A stretch of DNA of 64,000 nt from Clostridium sp. (GCF_017888565.1 NZ_JAGHFX010000049.1:1-64000), one strand, 5' to 3'; counted from the first letter of the stretch, positions 8,862 through 18,485 are shown. The notes: generated by a model from the letters alone, not told the origin. Numbers and translations are program-made.

Positions 8862-10313
8862 ATGTCAAGTAGTAAGAGGCTTTTAAAAAACTCAGGTATT
8901 TATGCAATAGTTCAAGTACTACAAAAATGTATAGGATTTATATTAATACCAGTTTACATGACTGTACTAACTCCTACTGAAAACGGAATAGTTACTTCAG
9001 TTACAGCAGTAGTATCTTTCCTTGGAATACTATATACATTATCTTTAAATTCAGCTATTGTTAGATTTTATATAGATTATAAAGAGGATGAAGATAAACT
9101 TAAAGAGTTTTGGGGGACGTGTATTACTTTTATAATATTAAATAGCTTAGCGCTAACAATAATCTTTTTTCTTTTAAGGAATGTATTATTAGTTCCTATT
9201 CTTAAGGGAATATCATTTTTCCCTTATATGGCAATAGGAATGGTTTCCATTGCTTTAAATCCAATATACACTGTATTTCAAAGCACTCTACAGGCAAAAG
9301 AAGAAAGTAAAAGATATGGAGCTAACAATTTCACATATTTTTTAACTAATTTGACCTTAACAATACTTTTTGTAGTTGTATTCAGATTTGGTGCATTAGG
9401 TATAATATCAGCTTTAGCATTAACTGATTTTATATTTTTTATTTATACAATTTATAAATTTATACCTACAATTAAGGTCACTATAAAAAAATACTATTTA
9501 AAAAAGGCGTTAAAATATTCATTGCCATTACTTCCACATAGTTTATCTGGATGGGCAATTTCTATGATAGATAGGCTATTTTTAAATAATCAAGTTGGAA
9601 CAGATGTAGCAGGAGTTTATGGACTAGGGTCTCAGTTTGCAAATATTATTAATGTTCTTGCAGCTGCTGTTAATCAGGCATATGTTCCTTGGTTTTTCGA
9701 AAGAATGAAAGATAAAGAAAAAAATGAAGCTGAAATAGTTAAAATGTCAGAAGTTATAACTATTTTTTATTGTATCTTAGCAATGGGAATGTCGCTTTTT
9801 GGACCAGAAGTTATAAGGATATTACCTAAAAATGGATATGATGAGGCTTGGAAAGCCATACCATTATTGAGTTTTGCATTTGTATTTAATGGAATATACT
9901 ATTTCTTTGTTAATCCACTTTTTTATAATAAAAAGGGAGTTAAGTATATAGCTATTGGAACTTTTACATCAGCAATACTTAATTCTATTTTAAATATGTA
10001 TTTTATTCCTAAGTATAGTATAGTAGGTGCTGGATTAGCTAGTATGCTATCTATGATAGTGGCTTGTATTTTAATATACTTTATATCACAAAAAATAGAA
10101 CCTATAAAGTTTAATATAATAAAGCTATTTTCTATGTCATTTTTCTTTTTAGGGGTAGGATTATTATCATTTGTTTTACAAGGAAATTCATTTATTTTTA
10201 ATGTGATAATTAAATGTATTATAGTTTTAGTAGTATTTATTTTGATATTCTTAAGATATAAAGATGAAATATTAAGTATTATTAAAAATGTGAAAAATAT
10301 CAAAAAAAGTTAG
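8862..10313 (+). CDS. Wzx-type oligosaccharide flippase (MOP superfamily)
   Basis: This 483-residue, very hydrophobic protein has about 14 predicted membrane helices and the PST/Wzx start SSSKRLLKNSGIYAIVQVLQK. Charged cytoplasmic loops such as FERMKDKEKNEAEIVKM separate the bundles. MOP flippases move undecaprenyl-diphosphate-linked repeat units across the membrane. It starts 10 bases after the ATP-grasp gene with a weak AAGG site, so it is probably in the same transcript. With the Wzy-like protein downstream it indicates a Wzx/Wzy-dependent polysaccharide or linked glycan. Confidence 0.88.
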   Translation: MSSSKRLLKNSGIYAIVQVLQKCIGFILIPVYMTVLTPTENGIVTSVTAVVSFLGILYTLSLNSAIVRFYIDYKEDEDKLKEFWGTCITFIILNSLALTIIFFLLRNVLLVPILKGISFFPYMAIGMVSIALNPIYTVFQSTLQAKEESKRYGANNFTYFLTNLTLTILFVVVFRFGALGIISALALTDFIFFIYTIYKFIPTIKVTIKKYYLKKALKYSLPLLPHSLSGWAISMIDRLFLNNQVGTDVAGVYGLGSQFANIINVLAAAVNQAYVPWFFERMKDKEKNEAEIVKMSEVITIFYCILAMGMSLFGPEVIRILPKNGYDEAWKAIPLLSFAFVFNGIYYFFVNPLFYNKKGVKYIAIGTFTSAILNSILNMYFIPKYSIVGAGLASMLSMIVACILIYFISQKIEPIKFNIIKLFSMSFFFLGVGLLSFVLQGNSFIFNVIIKCIIVLVVFILIFLRYKDEILSIIKNVKNIKKS

Positions 10314-10318
10314 GTATA

Positions 10319-10347
10319 TAGACAGCTTAAGTGGAAAGTAGTATAAT
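10319..10347 (+). promoter_or_regulatory. Strong internal promoter before the 4,6-dehydratase gene
   Basis: TAGACA, a 17-bp spacer and TATAAT form a near-consensus sigma-A promoter. The start point would fall about 45 bases before the dehydratase ATG. It could give a second transcript for the downstream half of the locus. Confidence 0.6.
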
Positions 10348-10366
10348 CAACTGTAGATTATAGTGC

Positions 10367-10382
10367 TTTAGAAATTTCTAAA
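10367..10382 (+). promoter_or_regulatory. 16-bp perfect palindrome between promoter and RBS
   Basis: TTTAGAAATTTCTAAA is a perfect palindrome just downstream of the expected +1 and directly upstream of the GGAGGA ribosome site. It could be an operator or a small 5' hairpin. A/T-rich palindromes of this length can also arise by chance here. Confidence 0.35.
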
Positions 10383-10395
10383 TTGGAGGACTAAT

Positions 10396-12243
10396 ATGAG
10401 GCGAATAAGAACAGTTTTATTAATAATTGCAGATATATTTTTAGTGAATATGGCGCATTTATTAGCTATAAATATTACATTTCCAGACAAATTTACTCAT
10501 ATAACTACTATATATCAACATGATTTTATGGTTGTTAGCTTAGTATATATTATAGCTTTTTTGGCTGCTAAAATGTATCACTCATTATGGGATCAAACAG
10601 GTACAGATGAATTTTTACTTGGTGTATCAGGAGGAACTATAGCAGGTATTGTTGTAGTTATATATACTAGGTTTATTGGTGCTACTATTCCTATAAACGT
10701 TTGTGTCCTAGGAACAGTGTTTAGTATAGTATTTGTACTAGGGCTAAGAATATTATATAGAGTATATAGAAGAGCATTACTTTATATGCCATATAAATAT
10801 TCAGCAGATCAAAGAAGAGTAATGATTGTTGGGGCAGGATCAGCAGGAACTATGATAATAAATGAAATGTTTTCAAAAAGAGAACTAAAATATAATCCCG
10901 TTGTGTTAATTGATGATGATAGATATAAAAGAGGTAAGAGAATATCTGGTGTAAAAATTGAAGGTAATAGATATGATATACCACATATAGCTAAGGAAAA
11001 GGAAATTGACCTAATAGTAATAGCAATTCCAACACTGGATACTAAGAATAAAAATGAAATTATTGAAATTTGTACGAAGGCACGTTGCAAGATACAAATT
11101 ATACCTGGTATTTATGAAATATTAACTGGTGAAGCTTCTGTTAGTAGAATCAAGGATGTAGAACTTGAGGATCTTTTAGGTAGAGAACAAGTTAGCCTTG
11201 ATGGTGAATGTATTAAGAATTATATAAACAACAATAATATTATTGTTACTGGTGGCGGAGGGTCAATTGGTTCAGAATTATGTAGACAAATTGCAATATA
11301 TAATCCTAAGAGTCTAATTATTTTTGATATTTACGAAAATAATGCATATGATATTCAAAATGAATTAAAATATAAATATCCAAAGCTTCATATAGAAACA
11401 CTTATAGGAAGTATTAGAGATGAGAAAAGATTAGAAGAAGTCTTTAGTAAATACGATATAGATGTAGTATTTCATGCTGCAGCGCATAAACATGTACCAT
11501 TAATGGAGGATAGTCCAAAAGAAGCAATAAAAAATAATGTGTTTGGAACATATAAATTATCTAAAGTAGCTGATAAATACAATGTTAAAAAGTTTGTATT
11601 AATATCAACTGATAAGGCTGTAAATCCAACTAATATAATGGGGGCAACTAAGAGATTATGTGAAATGATTATTCAAGCAATGAATAATGAGAGTGAAACA
11701 GATTTTGTTGCTGTAAGATTTGGTAATGTATTAGGAAGTAATGGTTCAGTTATACCATTGTTTAAAAAGCAAATAGCTAATGGTGGGCCAGTAACTGTTA
11801 CTCATAAAAATATTACAAGATTTTTTATGCTTATACCTGAAGCAGCACAGCTTGTATTGCAAGCTGGTGCTCTTGCAAAAGGTGGAGAAGTATTTGTTTT
11901 AGATATGGGGAAACCAGTAAAAATATATGACTTAGCTTGTGATTTAATAAGATTATCAGGATTAGAACCTAATAAAGACATTAAAATTGAAGTTACTGGC
12001 TTAAGACCAGGAGAAAAATTATATGAAGAATTACTTATGAGTGAAGAAGGATTAACAGATACTACTCATAATAAAATTTATATAGGTAAACCTACATTTA
12101 CTAGTTATAATAAGTTGAAAGATAAGCTTGAGCAATTAGAAAGCTTGTTAGAAGAAAATGATAATGATGTAATCAAAAATAAAATGGCAGAAATTGTACC
12201 AACTTATAAAAGACCAGTTCAAGATGAAGTAGCGGTTGAGTAA
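10396..12243 (+). CDS. Membrane-anchored UDP-GlcNAc 4,6-dehydratase (FlaA1/PglF/CapD family)
   Basis: This 615-residue protein has four N-terminal membrane helices (~10-120), a first nucleotide-binding domain (VMIVGAGSAGTMII, ~140) and a C-terminal extended-SDR domain beginning VTGGGGSIGSEL (~285). The active-site segment STDKAVNPTNIMGATKR has Met in place of the usual Tyr, typical of the long WbpM/PglF/CapD group. These enzymes convert UDP-GlcNAc to UDP-4-keto-6-deoxy-GlcNAc, the first step to bacillosamine, QuiNAc, FucNAc or legionaminate. No aminotransferase or acetyltransferase partner is seen in the window, so the final sugar is uncertain. The ORF matches the full family length. Confidence 0.9.
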   Translation: MRRIRTVLLIIADIFLVNMAHLLAINITFPDKFTHITTIYQHDFMVVSLVYIIAFLAAKMYHSLWDQTGTDEFLLGVSGGTIAGIVVVIYTRFIGATIPINVCVLGTVFSIVFVLGLRILYRVYRRALLYMPYKYSADQRRVMIVGAGSAGTMIINEMFSKRELKYNPVVLIDDDRYKRGKRISGVKIEGNRYDIPHIAKEKEIDLIVIAIPTLDTKNKNEIIEICTKARCKIQIIPGIYEILTGEASVSRIKDVELEDLLGREQVSLDGECIKNYINNNNIIVTGGGGSIGSELCRQIAIYNPKSLIIFDIYENNAYDIQNELKYKYPKLHIETLIGSIRDEKRLEEVFSKYDIDVVFHAAAHKHVPLMEDSPKEAIKNNVFGTYKLSKVADKYNVKKFVLISTDKAVNPTNIMGATKRLCEMIIQAMNNESETDFVAVRFGNVLGSNGSVIPLFKKQIANGGPVTVTHKNITRFFMLIPEAAQLVLQAGALAKGGEVFVLDMGKPVKIYDLACDLIRLSGLEPNKDIKIEVTGLRPGEKLYEELLMSEEGLTDTTHNKIYIGKPTFTSYNKLKDKLEQLESLLEENDNDVIKNKMAEIVPTYKRPVQDEVAVE

Positions 12244-12270
12244 GTTTTTTAAATAAAGATATAATTTTAA

Positions 12271-12304
12271 TAACTGTTAACAGTTAAATGTTAGCAGTTA
12301 TTTT
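12271..12304 (+). terminator. Weak terminator or attenuator between dehydratase and glycosyltransferase genes
   Basis: Taactgttaac pairs with gttagcagtta (11 bp with one G-U) and TTTT follows. The first arm with its neighbours also forms the 16-bp palindrome taactgttaacagtta. The low GC stem suggests partial read-through or mRNA processing rather than a firm stop. Confidence 0.5.
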
Positions 12305-12324
12305 AAAATAGAGGGTGAAAGACT

Positions 12325-14043
12325 ATGATTGATGTTTTCTTATTAACGGATATGAGAAAAATTATTTATGAGAATGGTAATGAAGTAGAGATAGATAGTA
12401 TAATTACAAATATAGATATTGATTTTGAATGCAAAAAATTTCTAAAATATATAGAAAATCAAAAAATCAATAATATGAAAATTAAAGATATGTATCTATG
12501 GGAAAATATAGAGATTTATAATTTTTTTAGAGCTTCATATGCAGATACTCTTAAAGATATAATAGGCAATGTTATATTAGGGGAAAGTATTTTAAAAGAG
12601 TTAGAGGAAAAAGAGTTCTTAGTAAAAACAGATTCCTCACTTATAGTAGATATATTTCGAAACGTATTAAAAATAAAAAATGTAGAGTATGTAGAGAATA
12701 TAAAACAAATAACAGATTCTTATAAATCAAATTATTATAAAATCGCTAGACGTTTAATAAAGGGTATATTTAAGTTGTTTAAATATAAACTAGAAAAATC
12801 TAAAAAAGATAATATGCTAATTTTTACGCAAGTTGGATCAATAAATTCTTTGAAAATAGGAGAAGATAATATTCAGTATGACTCTTTATATGGAATAATA
12901 AGAGATCAGCTAATTGAAAAATCAAATTTGTGTGAAGTACAATTTTTAAATAGTAGAAATATGATAAGTAAATCTGAATTGTTAGGATCTAATTTCATTC
13001 CTTTTGAAATAATTCAAATTTTCAAGAAAATTGAGCAGAGAATTAGTAAATTGACAATAAAAAATGAATTAAGATATATAGATGAATTTGATTATGTTTA
13101 TAAAAATTATAATTTAAATAATATAATAAAAGAAAAGTTAATAAATATATTACCAGATACCTATAATAGTTATATTTTAGAGATTAAGGTATGGGAAAGA
13201 CTTCTTAAGTTCTTAAAAATAAAGAAAGTTGTAACTGTAGATGAAGCAGATAGGCCGAGATGCTTAATAGTTGCAGCAAATAGATTAGATGTAAAATCCT
13301 TTGCTATTCAACATGGATTAATCAATGAAACATCATCAGCATATTTGATACCAAGTAAAGAGGAAATACTTGTACCAAATACAACATTTTTATGGGGAAA
13401 TAGCTTTAAGGAGTTATTAATACAAAATACTAATGTATACAAAGATAAAAATTTACAAATTATTGGGCAGCCAAGAACTGATTATCTACATAAAAAAATA
13501 AAAGACAAGCAATTTGATAAAGATAACAAAAAGAAAATTCTTTTTGTAACACAGCCAATAGAAGATTTGGCACAAGGAGCTATTAATATGCTTTGTGAAT
13601 CTTTAACAGATTTAGAGGACTACAAATTAATTATAAAATTACATCCAGCTGATACATTTCAAAAAATGTATGAATCATGTTGTATCAAAAATGGGATTAC
13701 AAATTATGAAATTACTAAAGAACTAGATATTTATGATGCTTTGATTTGGTGTGATTTAATAATTAGTGTTCATTCAACAGTAGTTTTGGAAGGAGCAATA
13801 CTAAATAAACCATCAATTTGTATATTATTACCTAAGTATAATGATGAAGGAAATTTTGTGAAAAGTGGTTTATCTATGGGCGCTAGTTCCTCAAATGAGC
13901 TGTATAATTTACTAAATAATAGTGAAGTATTAAATGAAATAAATTATGAACCATTTATAAAAGATAATTTTTATAATATAGATGGCCAAGTTTACAAAAG
14001 AGCAATAGATAGAATTTTAGAAGGAGAAAGTATGGATGTTTAA
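12325..14043 (+). CDS. GT-B-like glycosyltransferase with HP and ST motifs, candidate nonulosonate transferase
   Basis: This is a 572-residue protein. The N-terminal ~270 residues match nothing I recognise. The C-terminal half shows features shared by bacterial sialyl/polysialyltransferases and CDP-glycerol phosphotransferase-like GT-B enzymes: FAIQHGLINE, IIGQPRTDYL, a strand-helix ILFVTQPIEDLAQG, LIIKLHPADT (HP motif) and LIISVHSTVVLEGAI (ST motif). The HP and S/T motifs contact the CMP moiety in polysialyltransferases. Because this locus makes a CMP-nonulosonate and no other gene looks like a sialyltransferase, this is the best candidate transferase; that is inference. A good GAGGGTGA ribosome site precedes the ATG, and the gene overlaps the next by 8 bases. 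Confidence 0.65.
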   Translation: MIDVFLLTDMRKIIYENGNEVEIDSIITNIDIDFECKKFLKYIENQKINNMKIKDMYLWENIEIYNFFRASYADTLKDIIGNVILGESILKELEEKEFLVKTDSSLIVDIFRNVLKIKNVEYVENIKQITDSYKSNYYKIARRLIKGIFKLFKYKLEKSKKDNMLIFTQVGSINSLKIGEDNIQYDSLYGIIRDQLIEKSNLCEVQFLNSRNMISKSELLGSNFIPFEIIQIFKKIEQRISKLTIKNELRYIDEFDYVYKNYNLNNIIKEKLINILPDTYNSYILEIKVWERLLKFLKIKKVVTVDEADRPRCLIVAANRLDVKSFAIQHGLINETSSAYLIPSKEEILVPNTTFLWGNSFKELLIQNTNVYKDKNLQIIGQPRTDYLHKKIKDKQFDKDNKKKILFVTQPIEDLAQGAINMLCESLTDLEDYKLIIKLHPADTFQKMYESCCIKNGITNYEITKELDIYDALIWCDLIISVHSTVVLEGAILNKPSICILLPKYNDEGNFVKSGLSMGASSSNELYNLLNNSEVLNEINYEPFIKDNFYNIDGQVYKRAIDRILEGESMDV

Positions 14044-15493
14044 TAAGATAGATAAGAAGCAATTAATAATTTATTTGATTACATTAGTTTTATTAGAAGG
14101 GATTCTTATAGGTTTATTATGGGGAAGTGAAGCAAAGTTAACTCTAATGCTAGGAATGCTATCTATTCCATTTGCAGAATTATTAGTGTTTTTTATGTTT
14201 TCATCACTTGAAAGATGTATTATGGCAATTTCATTTTCTATTCCTTTATTACCACTGAGTGGATATGTTTTATTAAGAATAGGCTTATTAGATTATCAAT
14301 GGTTTTTTTATACATTATTTTATATCATTTCTTTAATAGCACTTATAAAAAATCAAGTACATAAATCAATTAATTTTAGAAATCTTATAATTAAAAATAA
14401 AATCCTAAGGTTAACTTTATTTATATTACTTATAGTAAGTAGTTGTTTTGCATATGATAAGCAGTTAAGCTTTATGATTGTATTGTTATCTTTTATACCT
14501 TTTTCAATATTTTTTATATTGATTAAGGCTTTAGATGTAAAAAATAAAAAGAAATTATTAAATAATGTATTCTTATCAATTGCAATAGGGTGTATAGTTT
14601 CATCAATACCTGATATTTTATACTTCATACTTCTTTGGGTTTCTGGAAATAAAGCATCAAGAATATATGGACCTTTAGGATCAAATTTTATACTTATATA
14701 TGATTTAATAATATATTCAGTGTTACTTGCTAAGTGGCTAAAAGAAAGAAGTTTAAAAAATGTTTTGACTCTTCTAGTTATAGCTATGAGTCTGATTATT
14801 TCAATGCAACTTTCAAGAGGCGCATTAATTAGTTTTTTTGCAATATTAATTATTTTCTTTATATTCGATATTAAAAGTTATAAGAGGATTGTGCCTATAA
14901 TACTTATATTTGGAACTATTTTGACTTATAACGTTATGGGGAGAGCAGATGTAGCACAAGATGCAACCATACAAGAGGCACACGAGATCATTTCTGGTAA
15001 TAAGAATCAAGAGCTTGAGATGAATATTGGAAGTACTGGGAATTTAATAGTAAAGATTATTAAAAGTCAAAGCAAAACTAGACAAATTTTGTGGGAAACA
15101 GGAATAAGAATATCTATGGATTATCCATATACAGGAGTTGGTATAGGTAATTATAAGAATTTCTATCAAGAGTATTCAGGAAGTAACAGACCATATTCGG
15201 ATGCACATAATATTTTATTAAATATGAGCTCAGAAATTGGAATGCCATTTATGGTAGTTTCGATCTTACTTATATTAATAATAGGTTTTGGAGCATTAGT
15301 TAATTATTTTAATACAGAGAAAAAAGATGTAAAGAAAAATAATATAGCTATTATGGCAGTTATAGTAGTCATACTTTTATATGGGAATCTAACGGGGATT
15401 GCATTCCAAACAACTAATGAGATTTATAGTTTTACCCCAACATTTATTATTATATTTATGTTATTTTATAGAGATTACATTAATGAATTTTAG
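14036..15493 (+). CDS. Wzy-like polysaccharide polymerase / O-antigen ligase family membrane protein
   Basis: This 485-residue protein has about 11-12 membrane helices. A large extracytoplasmic loop (~295-375) contains TRQILWETGIRISMDYPYTGVGIGNYKNFY, the Wzy_C/O-antigen ligase pattern (hxhxhhxxxPhhGhGxGNF). YSDAHNILL supplies the conserved His. Such proteins polymerise or transfer lipid-linked glycans outside the membrane. It overlaps the previous gene by 8 bases, with AAGGAG inside that gene, so translation is coupled. Having the flippase in the same locus supports a polymerase role, but ligase activity cannot be excluded. Confidence 0.82.
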   Translation: MFNKIDKKQLIIYLITLVLLEGILIGLLWGSEAKLTLMLGMLSIPFAELLVFFMFSSLERCIMAISFSIPLLPLSGYVLLRIGLLDYQWFFYTLFYIISLIALIKNQVHKSINFRNLIIKNKILRLTLFILLIVSSCFAYDKQLSFMIVLLSFIPFSIFFILIKALDVKNKKKLLNNVFLSIAIGCIVSSIPDILYFILLWVSGNKASRIYGPLGSNFILIYDLIIYSVLLAKWLKERSLKNVLTLLVIAMSLIISMQLSRGALISFFAILIIFFIFDIKSYKRIVPIILIFGTILTYNVMGRADVAQDATIQEAHEIISGNKNQELEMNIGSTGNLIVKIIKSQSKTRQILWETGIRISMDYPYTGVGIGNYKNFYQEYSGSNRPYSDAHNILLNMSSEIGMPFMVVSILLILIIGFGALVNYFNTEKKDVKKNNIAIMAVIVVILLYGNLTGIAFQTTNEIYSFTPTFIIIFMLFYRDYINEF

Positions 15494-15512
15494 TTCAATA
15501 AGAGGTGTTTAA

Positions 15513-16583
15513 ATGAAAATTTGTTTTCTAGGAGATGCAGCAAGTATCCATATAAGAAGATGGTGTGAATTTTTTAGAGATAAGGGTGATGATGTTAGCA
15601 TCATATCTTTTAATAATGCTGAAATACCAGGGATAAAGGTTTATTTTGTTGGTGATAAACTTAACATAAATGGTGATGGTGGAAATATAGCTTATTTAAA
15701 AAAAGTAAGAGTAATTAAGAAGCTACTGAAAAAAGTGAAGCCGGACATAGTAAATGCACATTATTTAACTAGCTATGGGCTTATAGGCACATTAATAAAT
15801 TGTAAGCCTTTTATTGTATCAACCTGGGGAAGCGATGTTCTTGTGACTCCTAAAAAAAATATAGTATACAATGCTTTAACTAGATTTGTAATAAGTAAGG
15901 CATCATTGATTACATCAGATTCAAACTTTATGTCAAAGGAAATAATTTCATTGGGGGGGAAAATCGAAAAAGTTATAACAGCTCCAATGGGAATAAATAA
16001 TATTGAATTTAATAATAAAGATGAAAATAGAAAAGAAAAAACTTTTTTAAGTATGAGAACATTATGCGATAATTCAAATGTTGATTGTATATTGAGAGCA
16101 TTTAAAATGGTTTTAGCGGTATATAGAGATGCAAAATTAATAATTACAAATTCTGGAGAGAAAAAAGATGATATTATAAATTTAATAAAGGAATTAGATT
16201 TACAAAATAATGTAGAATATTTAGGATTTATAAATAGAGAAACTGTTAAGGAACTATTAAAAACTTCAAGTATATATATATCTATTCCTACTTCAGACTC
16301 TACATCTGTTACTTTGTTAGAGGGAATGGCAAGTGGAATTTTTCCTATAGTTTCTAATTTGCCAGCTAATAAAGAGTGGATAACTCATAATAAAAATGGA
16401 TATATACTAAAAAATATAGATGAAAAGGAACTTTCAAAACTTATGATTAGTTCTCTAGAGAATGAAGAAATAAAAAATTATGCAAAAGATATAAATGAAA
16501 AAATTATAAATGAAAGAGCTATATGGGAAGACAATATGACATTTATAAGGGAAAAATATATAAAAGTGTTGATGGATAAATAA
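15513..16583 (+). CDS. GT4 family glycosyltransferase
   Basis: This 356-residue GT-B retaining transferase starts CFLGDAASIHIRRWCEFF, typical of the GT4 'glycosyltransferase family 4-like' N-domain. It also shows NAHYLTSYG, STWGSDVL and APMGINN. In the C-domain the donor region reads SIPTSDSTSVTLLEGMASG, the E-x7-E area in which the first acidic residue is replaced by Asp. The Shine-Dalgarno is AGAGGTG, 20 bases after the polymerase gene. It acts in the cytosol adding a sugar to the lipid-linked repeat unit; donor and acceptor are not determinable. Confidence 0.83.
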   Translation: MKICFLGDAASIHIRRWCEFFRDKGDDVSIISFNNAEIPGIKVYFVGDKLNINGDGGNIAYLKKVRVIKKLLKKVKPDIVNAHYLTSYGLIGTLINCKPFIVSTWGSDVLVTPKKNIVYNALTRFVISKASLITSDSNFMSKEIISLGGKIEKVITAPMGINNIEFNNKDENRKEKTFLSMRTLCDNSNVDCILRAFKMVLAVYRDAKLIITNSGEKKDDIINLIKELDLQNNVEYLGFINRETVKELLKTSSIYISIPTSDSTSVTLLEGMASGIFPIVSNLPANKEWITHNKNGYILKNIDEKELSKLMISSLENEEIKNYAKDINEKIINERAIWEDNMTFIREKYIKVLMDK

Positions 16584-16638
16584 TTTATTAGACAATACAA
16601 AGGAGAATACTACAATAAAGATTAAAATTAAATGTCAA

Positions 16639-16668
16639 TAGACAAATATAATTATGTGATGTTATAAT
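16639..16668 (+). promoter_or_regulatory. Candidate promoter before the phosphoglycosyl transferase gene
   Basis: TAGACA, an 18-bp spacer and TATAAT lie in the 130-bp gap between the GT4 and phosphoglycosyl transferase genes. It resembles the promoter at 10319 in using TAGACA. Confidence 0.45.
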
Positions 16669-16713
16669 TATAAGGAATTTTATAATTTGTAAATAAGTTT
16701 AGAGGAATAGTAT

Positions 16714-17319
16714 ATGAAAAGTTTAAATAGAATTTGTAAGCGGTTATTTGATATAGTAGCATCTTTTATGGGGATAATAATAATAAGTCCAGTTCTTTTA
16801 ATTATAGCTATTTTTATTAAATTAGGTTCAAATGGACCAATATTTTTTAAACAAGAGCGAGTAGGACTTAAAGGAAAACACTTTTTTATATTAAAATTTA
16901 GAACAATGATTATTAATGCGGAGAAATATGGAAAGCAGATAACTGTTGGGAAAGATAATAGAATAACTTCAGTAGGTAAATTTTTAAGAAAATATAAGTT
17001 AGATGAATTACCACAATTAATAAATGTTTTAAAAGGAGATATGAGTCTAGTGGGACCAAGGCCAGAGGTTCCGAGATACGTAAAGTTATATTCTAATGAA
17101 CAACGTAAAGTCTTAGAAGTTAGACCAGGAATTACAGACTTAGCATCTTTAAGATATAGCGATGAAAATGACCTTTTAGGAACAGTAGAGAATCCGGAAG
17201 AATACTACATAAATGTAATTATGAAGGATAAGTTAAATTTGAATTTAGAGTACATTGATAAAAGCAATGTATTTTATGATATTGTAATTATTTTGAAAAC
17301 AATAGCAAAATGTATTTAA
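16714..17319 (+). CDS. Initiating phosphoglycosyl transferase (PglC/WcaJ C-domain, monotopic)
   Basis: This 201-residue protein starts with a membrane re-entrant helix (FDIVASFMGIIIISPVLLII), followed by FKQERVGLKGKHFFILKFRTM and YKLDELPQLINVLKGDMSLV with the catalytic Asp97-Glu98 dyad, then GPRPE. The size matches the minimal monotopic PGT core. The enzyme moves a sugar-1-phosphate from a UDP-sugar to undecaprenyl phosphate, starting the repeat unit. UDP-diNAcBac, UDP-GlcNAc-4-ulose products or UDP-hexoses are possible donors. It is the only initiating enzyme in the locus. Confidence 0.9.
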   Translation: MKSLNRICKRLFDIVASFMGIIIISPVLLIIAIFIKLGSNGPIFFKQERVGLKGKHFFILKFRTMIINAEKYGKQITVGKDNRITSVGKFLRKYKLDELPQLINVLKGDMSLVGPRPEVPRYVKLYSNEQRKVLEVRPGITDLASLRYSDENDLLGTVENPEEYYINVIMKDKLNLNLEYIDKSNVFYDIVIILKTIAKCI

Positions 17320-17334
17320 GAAGGTGGTTAAATT

Positions 17335-18423
17335 ATGAGAAGAATGAAATTTGCCATAATAGGTTGTGGAAGAATATCATACAAACATGTTGAAGCTATA
17401 ATTGAAAATTCTGATACATCAGAATTAGTAGCAACTTGCGATGTAAAATTAGACTTAGCAATAGCAAAAAAAAATGAATATATTGGAAATTTAAAAACTA
17501 GAGAAGCTAAAGTTTCTGTATATGAGAATTATAAAGAGATGTTAGAAAATGAAGATATAGATATAGTTACAATTGCAACAGAAAGTGGATATCATGCTGA
17601 AATAGCAATTTACTGTATGAATAAAGGTAAGCATGTAATAGTTGAAAAGCCAATGGCTATGTCAATAGATGATGCAAATGAAATGATTGAAGTTGCAAAG
17701 AAAAATAAGGTTAAGTTATCTGTAGCTCATCAAAATAGATTTAACAAGCCGATTCAAAAATTAAGAGAAGCAGTTGAAGAAGATAAGCTTGGTAGGATAA
17801 TGAATGGTACTGCAAGAATTCTTTGGAGAAGAGATAATAACTATTATAAGCAAGCACCATGGAGAGGTACATATGAATTAGATGGTGGTACTCTTATGAA
17901 TCAATGTATTCATAATATAGATTTACTTCAATGGATGATAGGGTCAGAAGTAGAAAGAGTTTATGCTGAAACAGAAACTTTTAGAAATCCTATAGAAGCA
18001 GAAGACTTTGGAGCTATAATAGTAAGATTCAAAAATGGAGCTATTGGCATTATAGAAGGAAGCGCAGTAGTGTATCCAAAAAATTTAGAAGAAACATTAA
18101 GTATTTTTGGAACAGAAGGTACAGTAGTTATTGGTGGATTAGCTGTTAACGAATTAAAAACTTGGAGATTTAAAAACGAAGATGAGGAAGCTATAAAGAA
18201 GGATTTACAAGTTCAAATAGATAGTGTTTATGGAAAAGGGCATACTCCTTTATTTAAAGATGTAGTAGAGTCTATAAAAGAAGATAGAAAGCCATATGTA
18301 AGTGGTGAGGACGCAATTGTACCTTTATCAATAATATTAGCTGCATATAAATCTAAAAAAACAGGTTTACCAGTTAATTTTCCATTTACAGATTTTTCAA
18401 CTTTGGATATGATAAATAAATAA
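17335..18423 (+). CDS. Gfo/Idh/MocA oxidoreductase, WbpB/WlbA-like
   Basis: This 362-residue NAD-dependent oxidoreductase has FAIIGCGRISYKHVEAI, the EKP motif VIVEKPMAM, and AHQNRFNKPIQKLREAV. APWRGTYELDGGTLMNQCIHNIDLL closely follows the WRGTW...GGG.LMNQ.IH..D pattern of WlbA/WbpB, which oxidises C3 of UDP-GlcNAc uronic acid. In known pathways the partners are WbpA, WbpE (aminotransferase) and WbpD (acetyltransferase), and none is seen here. The product is therefore inferred only. The gene lies 15 bases after the phosphoglycosyl transferase gene with AAGGTGG before ATG, and a stem-loop follows. Confidence 0.82.
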   Translation: MRRMKFAIIGCGRISYKHVEAIIENSDTSELVATCDVKLDLAIAKKNEYIGNLKTREAKVSVYENYKEMLENEDIDIVTIATESGYHAEIAIYCMNKGKHVIVEKPMAMSIDDANEMIEVAKKNKVKLSVAHQNRFNKPIQKLREAVEEDKLGRIMNGTARILWRRDNNYYKQAPWRGTYELDGGTLMNQCIHNIDLLQWMIGSEVERVYAETETFRNPIEAEDFGAIIVRFKNGAIGIIEGSAVVYPKNLEETLSIFGTEGTVVIGGLAVNELKTWRFKNEDEEAIKKDLQVQIDSVYGKGHTPLFKDVVESIKEDRKPYVSGEDAIVPLSIILAAYKSKKTGLPVNFPFTDFSTLDMINK

Positions 18424-18440
18424 TAATTTAGCTTAATAAA

Positions 18441-18485
18441 TGGGGAAGGGTTAAAGCTTATAAAGCTTTTGAAACTTCCCCAATT
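18441..18485 (+). terminator. Stem-loop terminator after the WbpB-like gene
   Basis: Tggggaag pairs with cttcccca, and an inner AAAGCTT/AAGCTTT hairpin stacks on it. Only a short AATTTG tail follows, so termination may be incomplete. Confidence 0.6.
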
